NCBI RefSeq assembly: GCF_029504395.1
Contig: NZ_JAQFIF010000015.1
Location: 18,828 to 82,827 of the forward strand
DNA: 64,000 nucleotides
Direction of reading: 5' to 3'
Source: Arthrobacter sp. ES3-54
GTDB lineage: Bacteria > Actinomycetota > Actinomycetes > Actinomycetales > Micrococcaceae
Shown: positions 19,049-27,369 of the stretch, in pieces
How the letters are laid out: the number at the start of each line of letters is the position of its first letter
Numbering within the stretch: position 1 is the first letter of the stretch
Made by a program: the position numbers and the translations under genes
Notes under the pieces: model-generated
Told to the model about the DNA's origin: nothing
Databases searched by the model: none
Seen by the model: only the letters and a program-made list of their open reading frames with translations

Positions 19049-19108
19049 TCAAACGCTTTAGCACCTGAACTCTAAATTCGTTCTTCAATTCGGTCAAGCG
19101 TTTAATCA
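19049..19108 (-). promoter_or_regulatory. two LacI-type operators ahead of the levan fructotransferase gene
   Basis: TCAAACGCTTTAGCA (19049-19063) and GGTCAAGCGTTTAATCA (19092-19108) share the AAACGCTT core with the pair at 17231-17292 and are in opposite orientation. They lie 120-180 bases upstream of the gene's ATG. The intervening sequence is AT-rich compared with its surroundings, as expected for a promoter. Confidence 0.7.
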
Positions 19109-19174
19109 GACTGGGATTTTCATAGTTTTTTGTTTGAGCCTGCCGCTATCGAGCTTCAAGCGTCGGAGCCGGGC

Positions 19175-19403
19175 TCATTTACCGATGGCCATCGGGCCTT
19201 TGCTGATGTGATGTGGCTGGCCCTCCCCCGCAGCCAGCAATTGGGCGTGGGTCCCCTTTTTCCACGATCTGCCCGGCTTCCATCTCCAGGATGACGTCGC
19301 CGTCGCGGATCGTGGACAGGGCGATCTCCGCCGCCCCCGCATGCCGGCCGTCGGCGACGTTGTTCGGGATGGTCCCGGCGAACAGGCACGTGTCCGGCAG
19401 CAC
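19175..19403 (-). pseudogene. ABC exporter ATPase fragment with internal deletion and frameshift
   Basis: The minus strand reads LPDTCLFAGTIPNNVADGRHAGAAE, which matches the Q-loop region of ABC exporter ATPases. It then jumps to LSTIRDGDVILEMEAGQIVEKG, which belongs after the Walker B and H-loop. About 90 residues containing the signature motif and Walker B are missing. A frame change follows before HAQLLAAG, the usual end of the domain. No intact promoter or start remains. The gene is dead, and its original role was probably in a two-half multidrug-type exporter. Confidence 0.75.
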
Positions 19404-19463
19404 CGTCCCCTCCGCAAGCGCAGTTCATTGCGCATCAACGCCGACGAGAAGTAGGTTCACACC

Positions 19464-19501
19464 GAGCGGACGACGGCGGGACTTCCCGCCGTCGTCCGCT
19501 C
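19464..19501. terminator. perfect hairpin beside SDR remnant B
   Basis: GAGCGGACGACGGCGGGA pairs perfectly with TCCCGCCGTCGTCCGCTC (18-bp stem, 2-base centre). The stem carries the same GCGGACGACGGCGGG core as the hairpin at 8846-8887. On the minus strand it lies just after the SDR-tail stop codon, so it fits as that gene's terminator. Confidence 0.75.
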
Positions 19502-19518
19502 GGCTGGGGTGCGGTGCT

Positions 19519-19720
19519 TTACAGCGCGGACCAGCCGCCGTCGGAGGCGAGGATGGCGCCGTTGATGTTGGTGCCGTCGTCGCTGAGCAGGAAGGTGATG
19601 GAGGCGGCGAGCTGCGCCGCGGTGGCGGGGGTGGGGACGGTGGCCTGCATCAGCGGGCCGAGGCGTTCGGCCGCGAGCTGGGATCCCCAGGTGGCCACGA
19701 TGTTGGTGATGGTGCGGTCT
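19519..19720 (-). pseudogene. C-terminal third of a short-chain dehydrogenase gene (remnant B)
   Basis: About 65 codons remain in frame on the minus strand, ending TAA at 19519-19521. They include VATWGSQLAAERLGPLMQA, then the SDR features FLLSDDGTNINGAILASDGGWSAL (positions 19522-19594). The Rossmann N-terminus and the YxxxK site are absent. The ECF41 promoter region takes over directly upstream. This is the longest of the SDR-tail remnants in the window. Confidence 0.8.
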
Positions 19721-19729
19721 TCTTGGGTG

Positions 19730-19756
19730 TGTCACATTTCGAGCCTCTGCGGTGTC
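19730..19756 (+). promoter_or_regulatory. candidate ECF41-type promoter
   Basis: TGTCACA at 19730-19736 is followed after 16 bases by TGTC at 19753-19756. Published ECF41 promoters have TGTCACA at -35 and CGTC at -10 with similar spacing, so this matches except for one base. It sits 37 bases ahead of the oxidoreductase start in the operon that encodes the ECF41 factor, which fits the autoregulation usual for this group. Confidence 0.7.
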
Positions 19757-19792
19757 CTATGTTCAAACGTTCGTTTAGCGATAGGAGACACA

Positions 19793-20962
19793 GTGTCAGC
19801 ACGCATTCGTGTGGTTGTTATCGGCGCCGGGTATGCCGGAGTCATGGCCGCGAACAGGCTCGCAGGAAGTCCGCGACTGTCTGACTCCATCATCGTTACC
19901 GTCATCAACCCGATTTCCGATTTCGTGGAAAGGATTCGCCTTCACGAGGTCGCGGCAGGAAGTCGGGAATCAGCCCGGGTGCCGATGCGCTCGCTTTTGC
20001 ATGAGCGTGCGGACATCGTCGAAGGCACTGCGTCGCGCATCGACCCTGAAAACCACAACGTGCACCTATCAGGCGGCCGCGCACCGCTCGGCTACGATGT
20101 ACTGCTGTACTCCGTGGGCAGTACCCAGGCATGGGGCAAGATTCCGGCCGGTGCGTACGGGTTAAAGGATTCCGACGACGCGAACCGTTTGCAGGCCAGG
20201 ATTTCGCAACTGGATCCAGGCTCAACCGTCAGCATCATCGGAGCCGGCCTGACCGGCATCGAGGTTACCGCCGAAATCGCGGAAAAGTATCCGCAGCTAC
20301 AGGTACATCTCATTTCCCGCGGAGCCATTGCCGGCAGCCTCTCCGGCTCGGGCCGACACGCGGTAATGAAACGGCTTTCAGGGCTCGGCGTCGAAATGAT
20401 AGAAAATACCGATGTGCAAGGGTGCGACGATTCATCGGTCATAACGTCGGGTGGTGACACCTTGCGGTCTGACTGCACGATCTGGACCGCAGGATTCAGC
20501 GCACCGGTCCTGGCACGTGACAGCGGACTGCCAACCGATGCCCTCGGGCGGCTCATGGTCGACGAGTCACTGTCGTGCCCGCAGTTCCCCGACATCTTCG
20601 GTGCGGGCGATGCCATACAAGCCCCCCAAACGGTCGCCGGCCACCTGCGCATGAGCTGCGCGACGGCCCTGCCGCTTGGTGCACACGCGGCCGACAGCAT
20701 CATGGCCCGCCTCGATCAAAGAGCTCCGGCCCCGCTTTCGGTGGGATACATGCTCAGGTGCATCAGCCTGGGACGTAAGTCAGGACTCGTTCAGACCGTG
20801 CGCGCCGACGACCAGCCGCGCCGGTTCGTCCTTCGGGGTCGTCTCGCGGCAACGGCGAAAGCGCAGATGTGCCAAATGACGCTTTCCTGGATCAGAGGCG
20901 AGCTTCGCCAGAGCGGTTCGTACAGCTGGCCCAAGGGCCCCCGGCCGGCAGAAGCCAAGTAA
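19793..20962 (+). CDS. NDH-2-like FAD/NAD(P)-dependent oxidoreductase
   Basis: A 389-residue flavoprotein of the pyridine-nucleotide disulfide oxidoreductase superfamily. It has an N-terminal FAD site (RVVVIGAGYAGVMAANRLAG), a second Rossmann site for NAD(P)H (STVSIIGAGLTGIEVTAEIAE), and the late FGAGDAI segment that contacts FAD. There is no CxxxxC redox disulfide, which fits type II NADH dehydrogenase-like proteins. The GTG at 19793 is preceded by AGGAG. Four bases separate it from the ECF41 sigma factor gene, and ECF41 factors usually control an adjacent oxidoreductase, so it is probably the sigma factor's main target. The electron acceptor is unknown. Confidence 0.88.
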   Translation: MSARIRVVVIGAGYAGVMAANRLAGSPRLSDSIIVTVINPISDFVERIRLHEVAAGSRESARVPMRSLLHERADIVEGTASRIDPENHNVHLSGGRAPLGYDVLLYSVGSTQAWGKIPAGAYGLKDSDDANRLQARISQLDPGSTVSIIGAGLTGIEVTAEIAEKYPQLQVHLISRGAIAGSLSGSGRHAVMKRLSGLGVEMIENTDVQGCDDSSVITSGGDTLRSDCTIWTAGFSAPVLARDSGLPTDALGRLMVDESLSCPQFPDIFGAGDAIQAPQTVAGHLRMSCATALPLGAHAADSIMARLDQRAPAPLSVGYMLRCISLGRKSGLVQTVRADDQPRRFVLRGRLAATAKAQMCQMTLSWIRGELRQSGSYSWPKGPRPAEAK

Positions 20963-20966
20963 GACT

Positions 20967-21881
20967 GTGGGAACAGCAGGAGTTTTCGAGGAACACCGTT
21001 CCCTGCTTTTCACCATTGCCTACGAAATCACTGGAACAGTTACGGATGCCGAGGACGTCGTTCAGGAGAGCTTTCTGAGATGGTCCTGTGTTGATGCAGA
21101 AGCTGTCCAAAATCCGCGAGCCTACCTGGCCAAAACCGTGACGCGTCAAGCGTTGAACTCGCTTAGGGCAGCTCAACGCCGCCGGGAAGACTACATTGGT
21201 CCGTGGCTCCCGGAGCCTGTGGTCACGGCCCCGGACGTCGCTGAGAATGCTGTACTGAGTGAATCACTGTCTTTTGCGATGCTCGTGGTGCTCGAGACCC
21301 TGTCCCCCGATGAGCGGGCAGTTTTCGTCCTCCGCGAGGTTTTCGATTTCCCATACGCGGAGATCGCCGAAGCCACAGACAAGTCGCTGGCGGCCGTCCG
21401 TCAAATAGCAAGCAGGGCAAAGGCGCACGTGCGCGCGCGGCGACCGCGCTTTGAGGTGGATGCACGACGGCAGAGAGCGGTCGCTGATCGGTTCCTCACG
21501 GCTCTACTTGGGGGCGATATGCAGTCCCTCATGGATGTGCTCGCCCCGGGAGCCGTCCTCCTCTCCGATGGGGGCGGAAAAGTCACAGCGGCCCGCAAAC
21601 CCGTTATGGGCGCGGACAACATCGTGCGCTTCCTCACCGGCATCGCTAAAACCCCGCTCCCTGATCTGCGGGTTGAATCATCATCCTTGAACGGGATGCC
21701 GGCCCTCATCATTTACAGCGGAGACAGGGTTGACCTTGTGGCCCTTGTTGAATCAAGCAACGAACAGGTTACGGGCATCTACCTCGTACGAAATCCGGAC
21801 AAACTCGGCGCGACCACCGAAGCCCGAAGCTTCCGCACGCTCTTGCCTCATCGCGAGCCCTTCATTGGCGAGGGCCAATGA
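20967..21881 (+). CDS. ECF41-family RNA polymerase sigma factor (SigJ-like)
   Basis: A 304-residue extracytoplasmic-function sigma factor with a fused C-terminal SnoaL-like domain. Region 2 is FEEHRSLLFTIAYEITGTVTDAEDVVQESFLRW and region 4 is LETLSPDERAVFVLREVFDFPYAEIAEAT. The linker has WLPEP, and the C-terminal domain has DGGGKV and NPDKL, all typical of ECF41. In this group the C-terminal domain replaces a separate anti-sigma factor. It starts at a GTG 4 bases after the oxidoreductase stop, and its own stop overlaps the next gene (ATGA). An ECF41-like promoter lies ahead of the operon. Confidence 0.95.
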   Translation: MGTAGVFEEHRSLLFTIAYEITGTVTDAEDVVQESFLRWSCVDAEAVQNPRAYLAKTVTRQALNSLRAAQRRREDYIGPWLPEPVVTAPDVAENAVLSESLSFAMLVVLETLSPDERAVFVLREVFDFPYAEIAEATDKSLAAVRQIASRAKAHVRARRPRFEVDARRQRAVADRFLTALLGGDMQSLMDVLAPGAVLLSDGGGKVTAARKPVMGADNIVRFLTGIAKTPLPDLRVESSSLNGMPALIIYSGDRVDLVALVESSNEQVTGIYLVRNPDKLGATTEARSFRTLLPHREPFIGEGQ

Positions 21882-22393
21882 CGCTCGAACCCATGCATCG
21901 TGAAATTGAACGCTTCACAAAGCCAGCACACCATCTAGATGCAGTGTGCGCATACGCATCCTTGTCGCTGCGTGAATGCATTAGCAACGCTCTCTCGTGG
22001 CAGCCCACCTGGCTGAAGATCCTGTTCCTCGCCCGTGGAGGGCTTGCCCGTCTAATGCGCATCGAGCACCCTTCAAGCCGTCCAGGTCGCCCCCTCCGGC
22101 CGGAGGAGATCAGCTTCCGCCCTGGCGACAGACTCGCCTTCTTCACTGTTTCGGCCGGCAAGGAAGACGCATTCATAGTGCTCACGGCCGAGGACACGCA
22201 TCTGGTCGGCCATTTAATCGTCGAAGAAGACCCGACGGATACCGGAACCGAGCGCAGATTTCGGATCATCACTGCCGTCCGCTACCGCCGCTGGACGGGG
22301 CTGCTTTATTTCAACATCATCCGGCCTTTCCACCACATCATCATGCATCGCATGATCGCCGCAGCAAGCAGACCCGGCGAACCCGTCCGGTGA
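21878..22393 (+). CDS. DUF2867-family protein
   Basis: A 171-residue protein of the DUF2867 type, recognised by the RPGDRLAFFTVSAGKEDAFIVLTAEDTHLVGHLIVEE core and the C-terminal YFNIIRPFHHIIMHRMI segment. No catalytic residues are assigned for the family. The C-terminal stretch is hydrophobic enough to touch a membrane, but no clear transmembrane helix or signal is present. Its ATG overlaps the sigma factor stop by 4 bases, so it is the third gene of the ECF41 operon. Its role is unknown. Confidence 0.85.
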   Translation: MTLEPMHREIERFTKPAHHLDAVCAYASLSLRECISNALSWQPTWLKILFLARGGLARLMRIEHPSSRPGRPLRPEEISFRPGDRLAFFTVSAGKEDAFIVLTAEDTHLVGHLIVEEDPTDTGTERRFRIITAVRYRRWTGLLYFNIIRPFHHIIMHRMIAAASRPGEPVR

Positions 22394-22561
22394 GTCGAGA
22401 TTGACCGGAGCTGTGATGGGCGTGGGGACAGTGGCCTGAATCGCGCTGGTCCTGGCCGATCCGGCCTTTCAGGGTCACGTCGGAGGCAGGGGCGCAGGCC
22501 AATAGCCGGCACATCCTTCGAACCTTTCACTGGACGGGGAGGGGAACATGGAGCGCCGATC

Positions 22562-24046
22562 CTACGCCGCGATGAACAGTGCCCAGTCAGGAAAGGGATC
22601 CACTGGTAATGGCGGCCCGGTCTCTCCGGGTCCAACGGCGCCGGCAAGTTCGTCGAGCCAGTCGGGCGGTTCCAACTCCCAGCCTTCATCCGCGTGGCCG
22701 AGGTGCTGCGGCCAGTGCGGTGGTTCCCAGTCTTGTTGTTCGCTGGGATAGGAGCGTCCCGCAGGTGAGATCCAGCCGGGCGGCTGGTCCCGGGTCGCGT
22801 CAACCGGCCTCCACGCTGTGGTGTGTCTGAGTCGGTGGTGCCGCCGGCAGGGCTGGCCCAGGTTGGTGATGCCGGTACCGCCTCCCTCGGACCAAGCCAA
22901 CAGATGATCCGCTTCGTTATCCAGGGAATGGTTATTGCAGCCGGGAAATGGGCACCGGCCGTCCCGAAGCCGCAACCATTGGCGCATCGCCTTCGGAACC
23001 CGGTAGCTGGTCCGTCCGATCTCCAGCGGCGCTCCGCTGCGGGGATCGGTCAGCACACGCAGGAACGATCCGGCGCCATCCCCCACAAGCCGGCGGGCGA
23101 TGCTCGGCGGAACGGGACCATATCCGTCCAGCGTGGCGGGCTCCGTCACGGCGCCCAAAAGAGACAGCACCGGCACGGTCACCAGGACCTGCGCTTTGGG
23201 TGACGGAGTTCCTTCCGCCACCCCCGCCAGCAGCCAGTCGGTGGCGACGTCCGCACGGAGCTGGGCCAGGGTGCGGGATTCATTCGGCTCCTGCAGGGCA
23301 CGGGCCGCTTCCGTGGCACGGGTCCATCCAGCCACCGCCACATCCGCAGTCACATAGGCCGAGAGCCAAGCCATGCCGTCCCGGTCCGGCACATATTCCA
23401 GCCGGCGGTCCTCCACACCCTTGCGGTGGCGCGTTTCGATGCTGACGGGATGGTGCAGCTCACGCCATCTGCGCGCTTTGGCCCGGAACCTGCCCGGCAC
23501 CAGTTCCCCCGCGGCGCAACCACGCGCGGCAAAGGGAGCTTCGGGGTCCAGGAAATGAGCCTCCAGGGCAGCCGTCCCGGCGGGCTCCAGACCGGACGTT
23601 TCATCACACATCACCCGCGCGTGTTGCCAAGAAATGCTCGCTGCCTGCAGCGCGGACAGCGTCAGGGGCAACCCAGTGGTCAGGTTGGCTGACTCCGCCA
23701 GGAGCGCCGCCGCCGATCTTTCACTCACAGTCAGGGCACACGCCACCTCTGCGGTCATTGCCATTTCCTGGGCGGTGCGCTCCTGCGGGGAGGCGGCTGG
23801 CGCCGCCATGGCGACGGCAGCGCGGGCATATCCGGCGGCGAAGTGCACTTTCAGCGCGGCCAGTCTGGCTTCCATGCTGGCCACCTCGGCCATACCGTCC
23901 AGGCACGCGTCCGCTTCGTCCCGAAGTGGGTCAGCGTCAGTCGAGGCCGCGTTCCCGGCTCCGCGACCGGCAAATGCAGCCAACCTGACAAGGGAGGCCT
24001 CCATGGCCTCCAATGTCTCCGCAGCTGCTCTGCCGTCCATATCCAC
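22562..24046 (-). CDS. DUF222 / HNH endonuclease-domain protein
   Basis: A 494-residue protein of the actinobacterial 13E12/REP type: a long helical DUF222 N-terminal part (about residues 40-330) followed by a C-terminal HNH nuclease fold. The HNH part reads RDGRCPFPGCNNHSLDNEADH, then LLAWSEGGGTGITNLGQPCRRHH. The zinc-type Cys pair, the His of EADH, the central Asn of TGITNL and the final His pair are present. Several family copies are usual per genome, and their role in DNA cleavage is unproven. The GTG at 24046 or the ATG at 24040 could start it, with no strong ribosome site at either. It follows the phosphotransferase gene after 35 bases. Confidence 0.85.
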   Translation of the reverse strand: MDMDGRAAAETLEAMEASLVRLAAFAGRGAGNAASTDADPLRDEADACLDGMAEVASMEARLAALKVHFAAGYARAAVAMAAPAASPQERTAQEMAMTAEVACALTVSERSAAALLAESANLTTGLPLTLSALQAASISWQHARVMCDETSGLEPAGTAALEAHFLDPEAPFAARGCAAGELVPGRFRAKARRWRELHHPVSIETRHRKGVEDRRLEYVPDRDGMAWLSAYVTADVAVAGWTRATEAARALQEPNESRTLAQLRADVATDWLLAGVAEGTPSPKAQVLVTVPVLSLLGAVTEPATLDGYGPVPPSIARRLVGDGAGSFLRVLTDPRSGAPLEIGRTSYRVPKAMRQWLRLRDGRCPFPGCNNHSLDNEADHLLAWSEGGGTGITNLGQPCRRHHRLRHTTAWRPVDATRDQPPGWISPAGRSYPSEQQDWEPPHWPQHLGHADEGWELEPPDWLDELAGAVGPGETGPPLPVDPFPDWALFIAA

Positions 24047-24081
24047 AGCATTTCAGGAGCCACTGACATTTAACGCCGGCG

Positions 24082-24984
24082 TCAGAGTTGCAGGCTAAGT
24101 CCGTCATCCAGGATCTGCCTGATCCCGAACTTCCCTACGGCGAACATCCGCGGATTATCGTCGGAATTGCTCAGCATGGCGGTGGACAGGATGAGGGCCC
24201 AACCGCGCGCCCTCATCCAGGTGTCCCCGTCCACTGCGGAGCCAAAGGCGCCCCTGAAGCGGTGGCGAGTGCCGGCGTCGAACATCAGCCACCCCACCGC
24301 AAGATCGACAGCCGGGTCCCCTGCCCCGACGTCGCCGAAATCGATGACGCCGGCCAGGGAGCCGTCGTCCGTCAGCAGGATGTTGCCAGGGTGGAGGTCC
24401 CCGTGGAGCATCATCGCCGGACCGGCCCAGGCTTTGGCGGCACAGGTCTGCGCCCACACTGCTCTCAGCGCTGCTGCCTGCGGGTAGCGTTCGTGGTCCC
24501 CGAGCCGTTCCACCAGCACAGCGTCGCGGTCTGTCAGCGGCACGCCTCGGAAAGGATTCACCGGGACGTCGGTTTCGGCGGCCACGTGAAGGGACAGCAG
24601 GAAATCGGCCAGGCCTTTAGCCGCCGTCCCGCGGCCTGCCGGCCCGACGTCGGCCGCAGCGGCTCCGGGGACCCACTGCACGATGCTCCACGGCCATGGA
24701 AAGTCCGACGTCGGCCGGCCGGCATGGACGGGGACAGGAACCGCAACCGGGGTGCGGCGAGCTATGTCGGGAAGGTAGCGCTGCTCATGAAGTATCAGCG
24801 AAACGGCCTCCGCCCTGCGCGGCAACCGGACGGCCAGGCCGTCACCGAGCCGGAAGGTCGCGTTGTCCCAGCCGTTCGCGACCCGCGCTATCGGACAATC
24901 GCCGAGGTCGGGCCGCTGGTCCCGGACGAGGCGCTGGACCACCGCGTTACTCACTTCCACCGTGGCTGGCGGCATTTCCGCCAT
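24082..24984 (-). CDS. aminoglycoside phosphotransferase-family (APH) kinase
   Basis: A 300-residue kinase-like protein. The catalytic loop MLHGDLHPGNILLTDDG has the Asp and Asn of the APH fold, and VIDFGDVGAGDPAVDLAVGWL contains the metal-binding Asp. The N-terminal lobe shows NGWDNATFRLGDGLAVRLPRR with the likely ATP-site lysine replaced by Arg. Proteins like this phosphorylate antibiotics, sugars or other small molecules, and the context gives no substrate. The bases from 24985 to 25244 show no supported gene, only a weak hairpin near 25193-25230 similar in sequence to the SDR-associated hairpins. Confidence 0.85.
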   Translation of the reverse strand: MAEMPPATVEVSNAVVQRLVRDQRPDLGDCPIARVANGWDNATFRLGDGLAVRLPRRAEAVSLILHEQRYLPDIARRTPVAVPVPVHAGRPTSDFPWPWSIVQWVPGAAAADVGPAGRGTAAKGLADFLLSLHVAAETDVPVNPFRGVPLTDRDAVLVERLGDHERYPQAAALRAVWAQTCAAKAWAGPAMMLHGDLHPGNILLTDDGSLAGVIDFGDVGAGDPAVDLAVGWLMFDAGTRHRFRGAFGSAVDGDTWMRARGWALILSTAMLSNSDDNPRMFAVGKFGIRQILDDGLSLQL

Positions 24985-25244
24985 TCAGAAATCCGCCTTC
25001 CTTTGTGCCTGCAATGCAGTCCGATCCTTTCCCTTGTCCGAACATAGTTCAAGACCCCAACAGCGGACGGGGCGCGGAACGAGGTCAGCGTCGAAGGGTC
25101 CAAGGTGACCGCGACGCGGGGTCTGTGACTGACACGGTGTTGCGACGCAAGGAGTCCCTGCATGATCCAGCCCGCGGGAGGACATGGAATCAGTCGACGC
25201 CGGGACTCCTGCCGTCGTCCTGGGACAGCATGAAGTTGCGGCTC

Positions 25245-25556
25245 TCAGCTGTCAGCCGCGCCCTGGCCCTCGCGGGCCACCTCCTCCAGAATTTTGGCTG
25301 TTGGCGCTGCCGTCATCAGCTGCCCTATCACCTCGGGTTTGTCCCACACCTGCCTGCGCAACTGTTCCAGAAAGCCGGTCGCGGCGTCCTTGGTGTCGAA
25401 GTCAAGGAGCACGGCCACGCTGTTCTGGTCCTCGGTATCCCGGAACAAGCGGACAGACCGGGCGCCCGAGGCGGCGCGGCCTGCGGGATCCGTGTCGAAC
25501 ACTTTCTTGAAAGCCTCGTAATCCCGGACCGGATAGCTAATTTGCAGGGTGAACAT
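25245..25556 (-). CDS. small protein, probable dimeric alpha-beta barrel
   Basis: A 103-residue protein starting MFTLQISYPVRDYEAFKKVFDTDPAGR, with RSVRLFRDTEDQNSVAVLLDFDTKDAATGFLEQL in the middle. The beta-alpha-beta pattern and length fit ferredoxin-like dimeric barrels such as the antibiotic biosynthesis monooxygenase or NIPSNAP-like groups. No catalytic residue is identified. The ATG at 25556 has AAAGGA 6 bases upstream, so a longer reading to 25592 is unlikely. It stands alone, just downstream (minus strand) of an SDR remnant. Confidence 0.7.
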   Translation of the reverse strand: MFTLQISYPVRDYEAFKKVFDTDPAGRAASGARSVRLFRDTEDQNSVAVLLDFDTKDAATGFLEQLRRQVWDKPEVIGQLMTAAPTAKILEEVAREGQGAADS

Positions 25557-25609
25557 CGTCGTTCCTTTCCCTCGGGCTGTGGCAGGGACCACGATAGGCC
25601 GTCCGGCGT

Positions 25610-25785
25610 TATCCCGGTAGGGCCGGAGGGCGGCCTCGATCCGGTGCTGCCTGCCTCGGACGCCAGCGCGTCGACCCGTCCGCCGGCGGCACCGACAACG
25701 GCGGCCACGGTGTCCTCCGGGGAGATGTCGCCGGCCACGGGGACCAGGTCCAGCCCGGCGTTCTCGGCCACCAGTCGTTGAGTTG
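25610..25785 (-). pseudogene. internal fragment of a short-chain dehydrogenase gene
   Basis: The minus strand reads RLVAENAGLDLVPVAGDISPEDTVAAVV, then GAAGGRVDALASEAG. This matches the beta3-alpha4 stretch of classical SDRs (GDI/Dxx...VDxLVNNAG) but without the glycine-rich start or the catalytic site. It cannot encode a working enzyme. It adds to the SDR tails at 8.9, 19.5, 62.6 and 63.8 kb, although it comes from a different part of the gene. Confidence 0.6.
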
Positions 25786-25835
25786 ACGCGTTGTTTCGTT
25801 GCCGCGTTGAAGCAAAGGCATTCACGAGCTCCGGC

Positions 25836-27365
25836 TCAGTTGCCGGGGTCAACGCGACTGCTCGCCCGCAGGTAGTTTTGCCTAATGGCCCGGTGGAAGT
25901 CCGGGGCGGGTGCGGCGTCCACCGCGACAGGCCAATCCGGGCGGCTGCCGAGGTTGGCCCACGCCGCCTGGACGGCCGCACCCCTGGCCACGTACTCGCC
26001 CGGGCTGGGGACCACGACCGGCAGGTCGAAGACCTGGGCCGCGATTGCCTGGACCGCCGGGTTCTGCACGGCACCGCCGATCAGGAGCAGGCGTGTTGCC
26101 GCGCCGCCTTGCGCCCGCAGGGCCTCCAGCCCGCCGGACAGGCCGCACAGCATGCCTTCGATGGCTGCCCGGGCAAGGTTGCTCCGGGTGCTGGAGGCAA
26201 TGCTGAGCCCGTGGAAGCTGGCTTTGGCGTGGGGCAGGTTGGGCGTGCGCTCACCTTCGAAATACGGCACCAGCACCACGCCCCCGGCACCGGGTTCGGC
26301 GCCCAGGGCAAGTCGCGCAAGTTCGTCGAAGTCCACACCCAGGATGCCGGCCACGGAGCTCAGCACCCGTGCGGCATTGAGCGTGACGGCGATGGGCAGG
26401 TACTCGCCGCTGGCGTCCGCGAATCCTGCTACCGTTCCGCTGGGATCGGCGACGGCACGGGACGCCACCGAGAACACCGTGCCGCTGGTGCCCACGGACA
26501 CCACCATGTCTCCGGGCTGCGCCCCCAGTCCCAAGGCGGCGGCCGCATTGTCTCCGGCGCCGGCGCCGAGCAGGATCCTGTGCCCAGATCCAGCAGAACC
26601 GGCCAGCTCCGCTGTGCCGGGTCCGAAGCAGCCCGGGTGGATCCCTCCGGCGGAGTCGCCGGGGCCAAGAACCCGGGGCAAGACGACGGTTCCCGGTTCC
26701 CCCGGCCCGGCGTTCCCAGTGGCTTCCCTGGCGTCCCGGCCGAAGGCCAGCTTGAACAGGTCAAGGTCGTACTCCCCGGCCGAGGGGCTCCAATAGCCCG
26801 TTCCGCTGGCATCTGAGCGGTCCGTCGTGAGCTGTTCCAGGTCCGGGCCCAGCGGGCTGGAGGCCGCCGGCCCGTAACCACGGAGCCGCCAGGTCAGCCA
26901 GTCATGGGGCAGCGCGACGGCCGCCACCCGGTCTGCCAGGTCCGGCTCGTGGTCCCGGACCCAGCGGACCTTCGTGATGGTGAAGGAGGCCACCGGGACC
27001 AGCCCGGTCCTTCGGGCAAAGTCCTCCGCCCCCACTTCGTCGGTCAGTGCGGCGGCGGCCCCCGCCGATCGGGTGTCATTCCACAGCAGGGCCGGCCGCA
27101 CCACGTCACCGGCGTGATCGAGCAGCACCATGCCGTGCTGCTGGCCCCCCACCGAGAGCGCGCTGACGTCCGCCAGTCCGCCGGCGTCGTCCAGTGCTGC
27201 GGACAAAGCCTGCCACCAGTGGTCCAGGTGAACTTCCGTGCCGTCCGGGTGGGCGGCCCGGCCCTCGCGGACCAGGGTGCCGGTGCCGGCGTCCAGGATC
27301 ACCACCTTGCAGCTTTGGGTGGAGGAGTCGACGCCGGCGACGAGTGTCATGGGAGCAGCCGCCAC
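25836..27365 (-). CDS. xylB: xylulokinase
   Basis: FGGY-family kinase that phosphorylates D-xylulose to xylulose 5-phosphate. The 509-residue protein has the N-terminal GVDSSTQSCKVVILDAGTG phosphate-binding strand, SVGGQQHGMVLLD, WNDTRS, and the C-terminal RLLLIGGAVQNPAVQAIAAQVFDLPVVVP. GTG at 27365 follows the xylA stop by 4 bases and would be translated by coupling. ATG at 27350 (MTLVAGVDSS) is equally possible and fits the family start better. It follows xylA in the classical xylose operon order. Confidence 0.95.
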   Translation of the reverse strand: MAAAPMTLVAGVDSSTQSCKVVILDAGTGTLVREGRAAHPDGTEVHLDHWWQALSAALDDAGGLADVSALSVGGQQHGMVLLDHAGDVVRPALLWNDTRSAGAAAALTDEVGAEDFARRTGLVPVASFTITKVRWVRDHEPDLADRVAAVALPHDWLTWRLRGYGPAASSPLGPDLEQLTTDRSDASGTGYWSPSAGEYDLDLFKLAFGRDAREATGNAGPGEPGTVVLPRVLGPGDSAGGIHPGCFGPGTAELAGSAGSGHRILLGAGAGDNAAAALGLGAQPGDMVVSVGTSGTVFSVASRAVADPSGTVAGFADASGEYLPIAVTLNAARVLSSVAGILGVDFDELARLALGAEPGAGGVVLVPYFEGERTPNLPHAKASFHGLSIASSTRSNLARAAIEGMLCGLSGGLEALRAQGGAATRLLLIGGAVQNPAVQAIAAQVFDLPVVVPSPGEYVARGAAVQAAWANLGSRPDWPVAVDAAPAPDFHRAIRQNYLRASSRVDPGN

Positions 27366-27369
27366 GGGA

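Noticed and set aside
22413..22444. Possible further SDR remnant (GTGGGGACAGTGGCCTG resembles part of remnant B)
   Set aside because: The match is about 30 bases with several mismatches and no diagnostic residues; too weak to list as a feature.
25193..25230. Hairpin-like CGCCGGGACTCCTGCCGTCGTCC near the small barrel gene
   Set aside because: Pairing is imperfect, and it overlaps the region just past the gene's stop; similarity to the SDR-associated hairpins is only partial.
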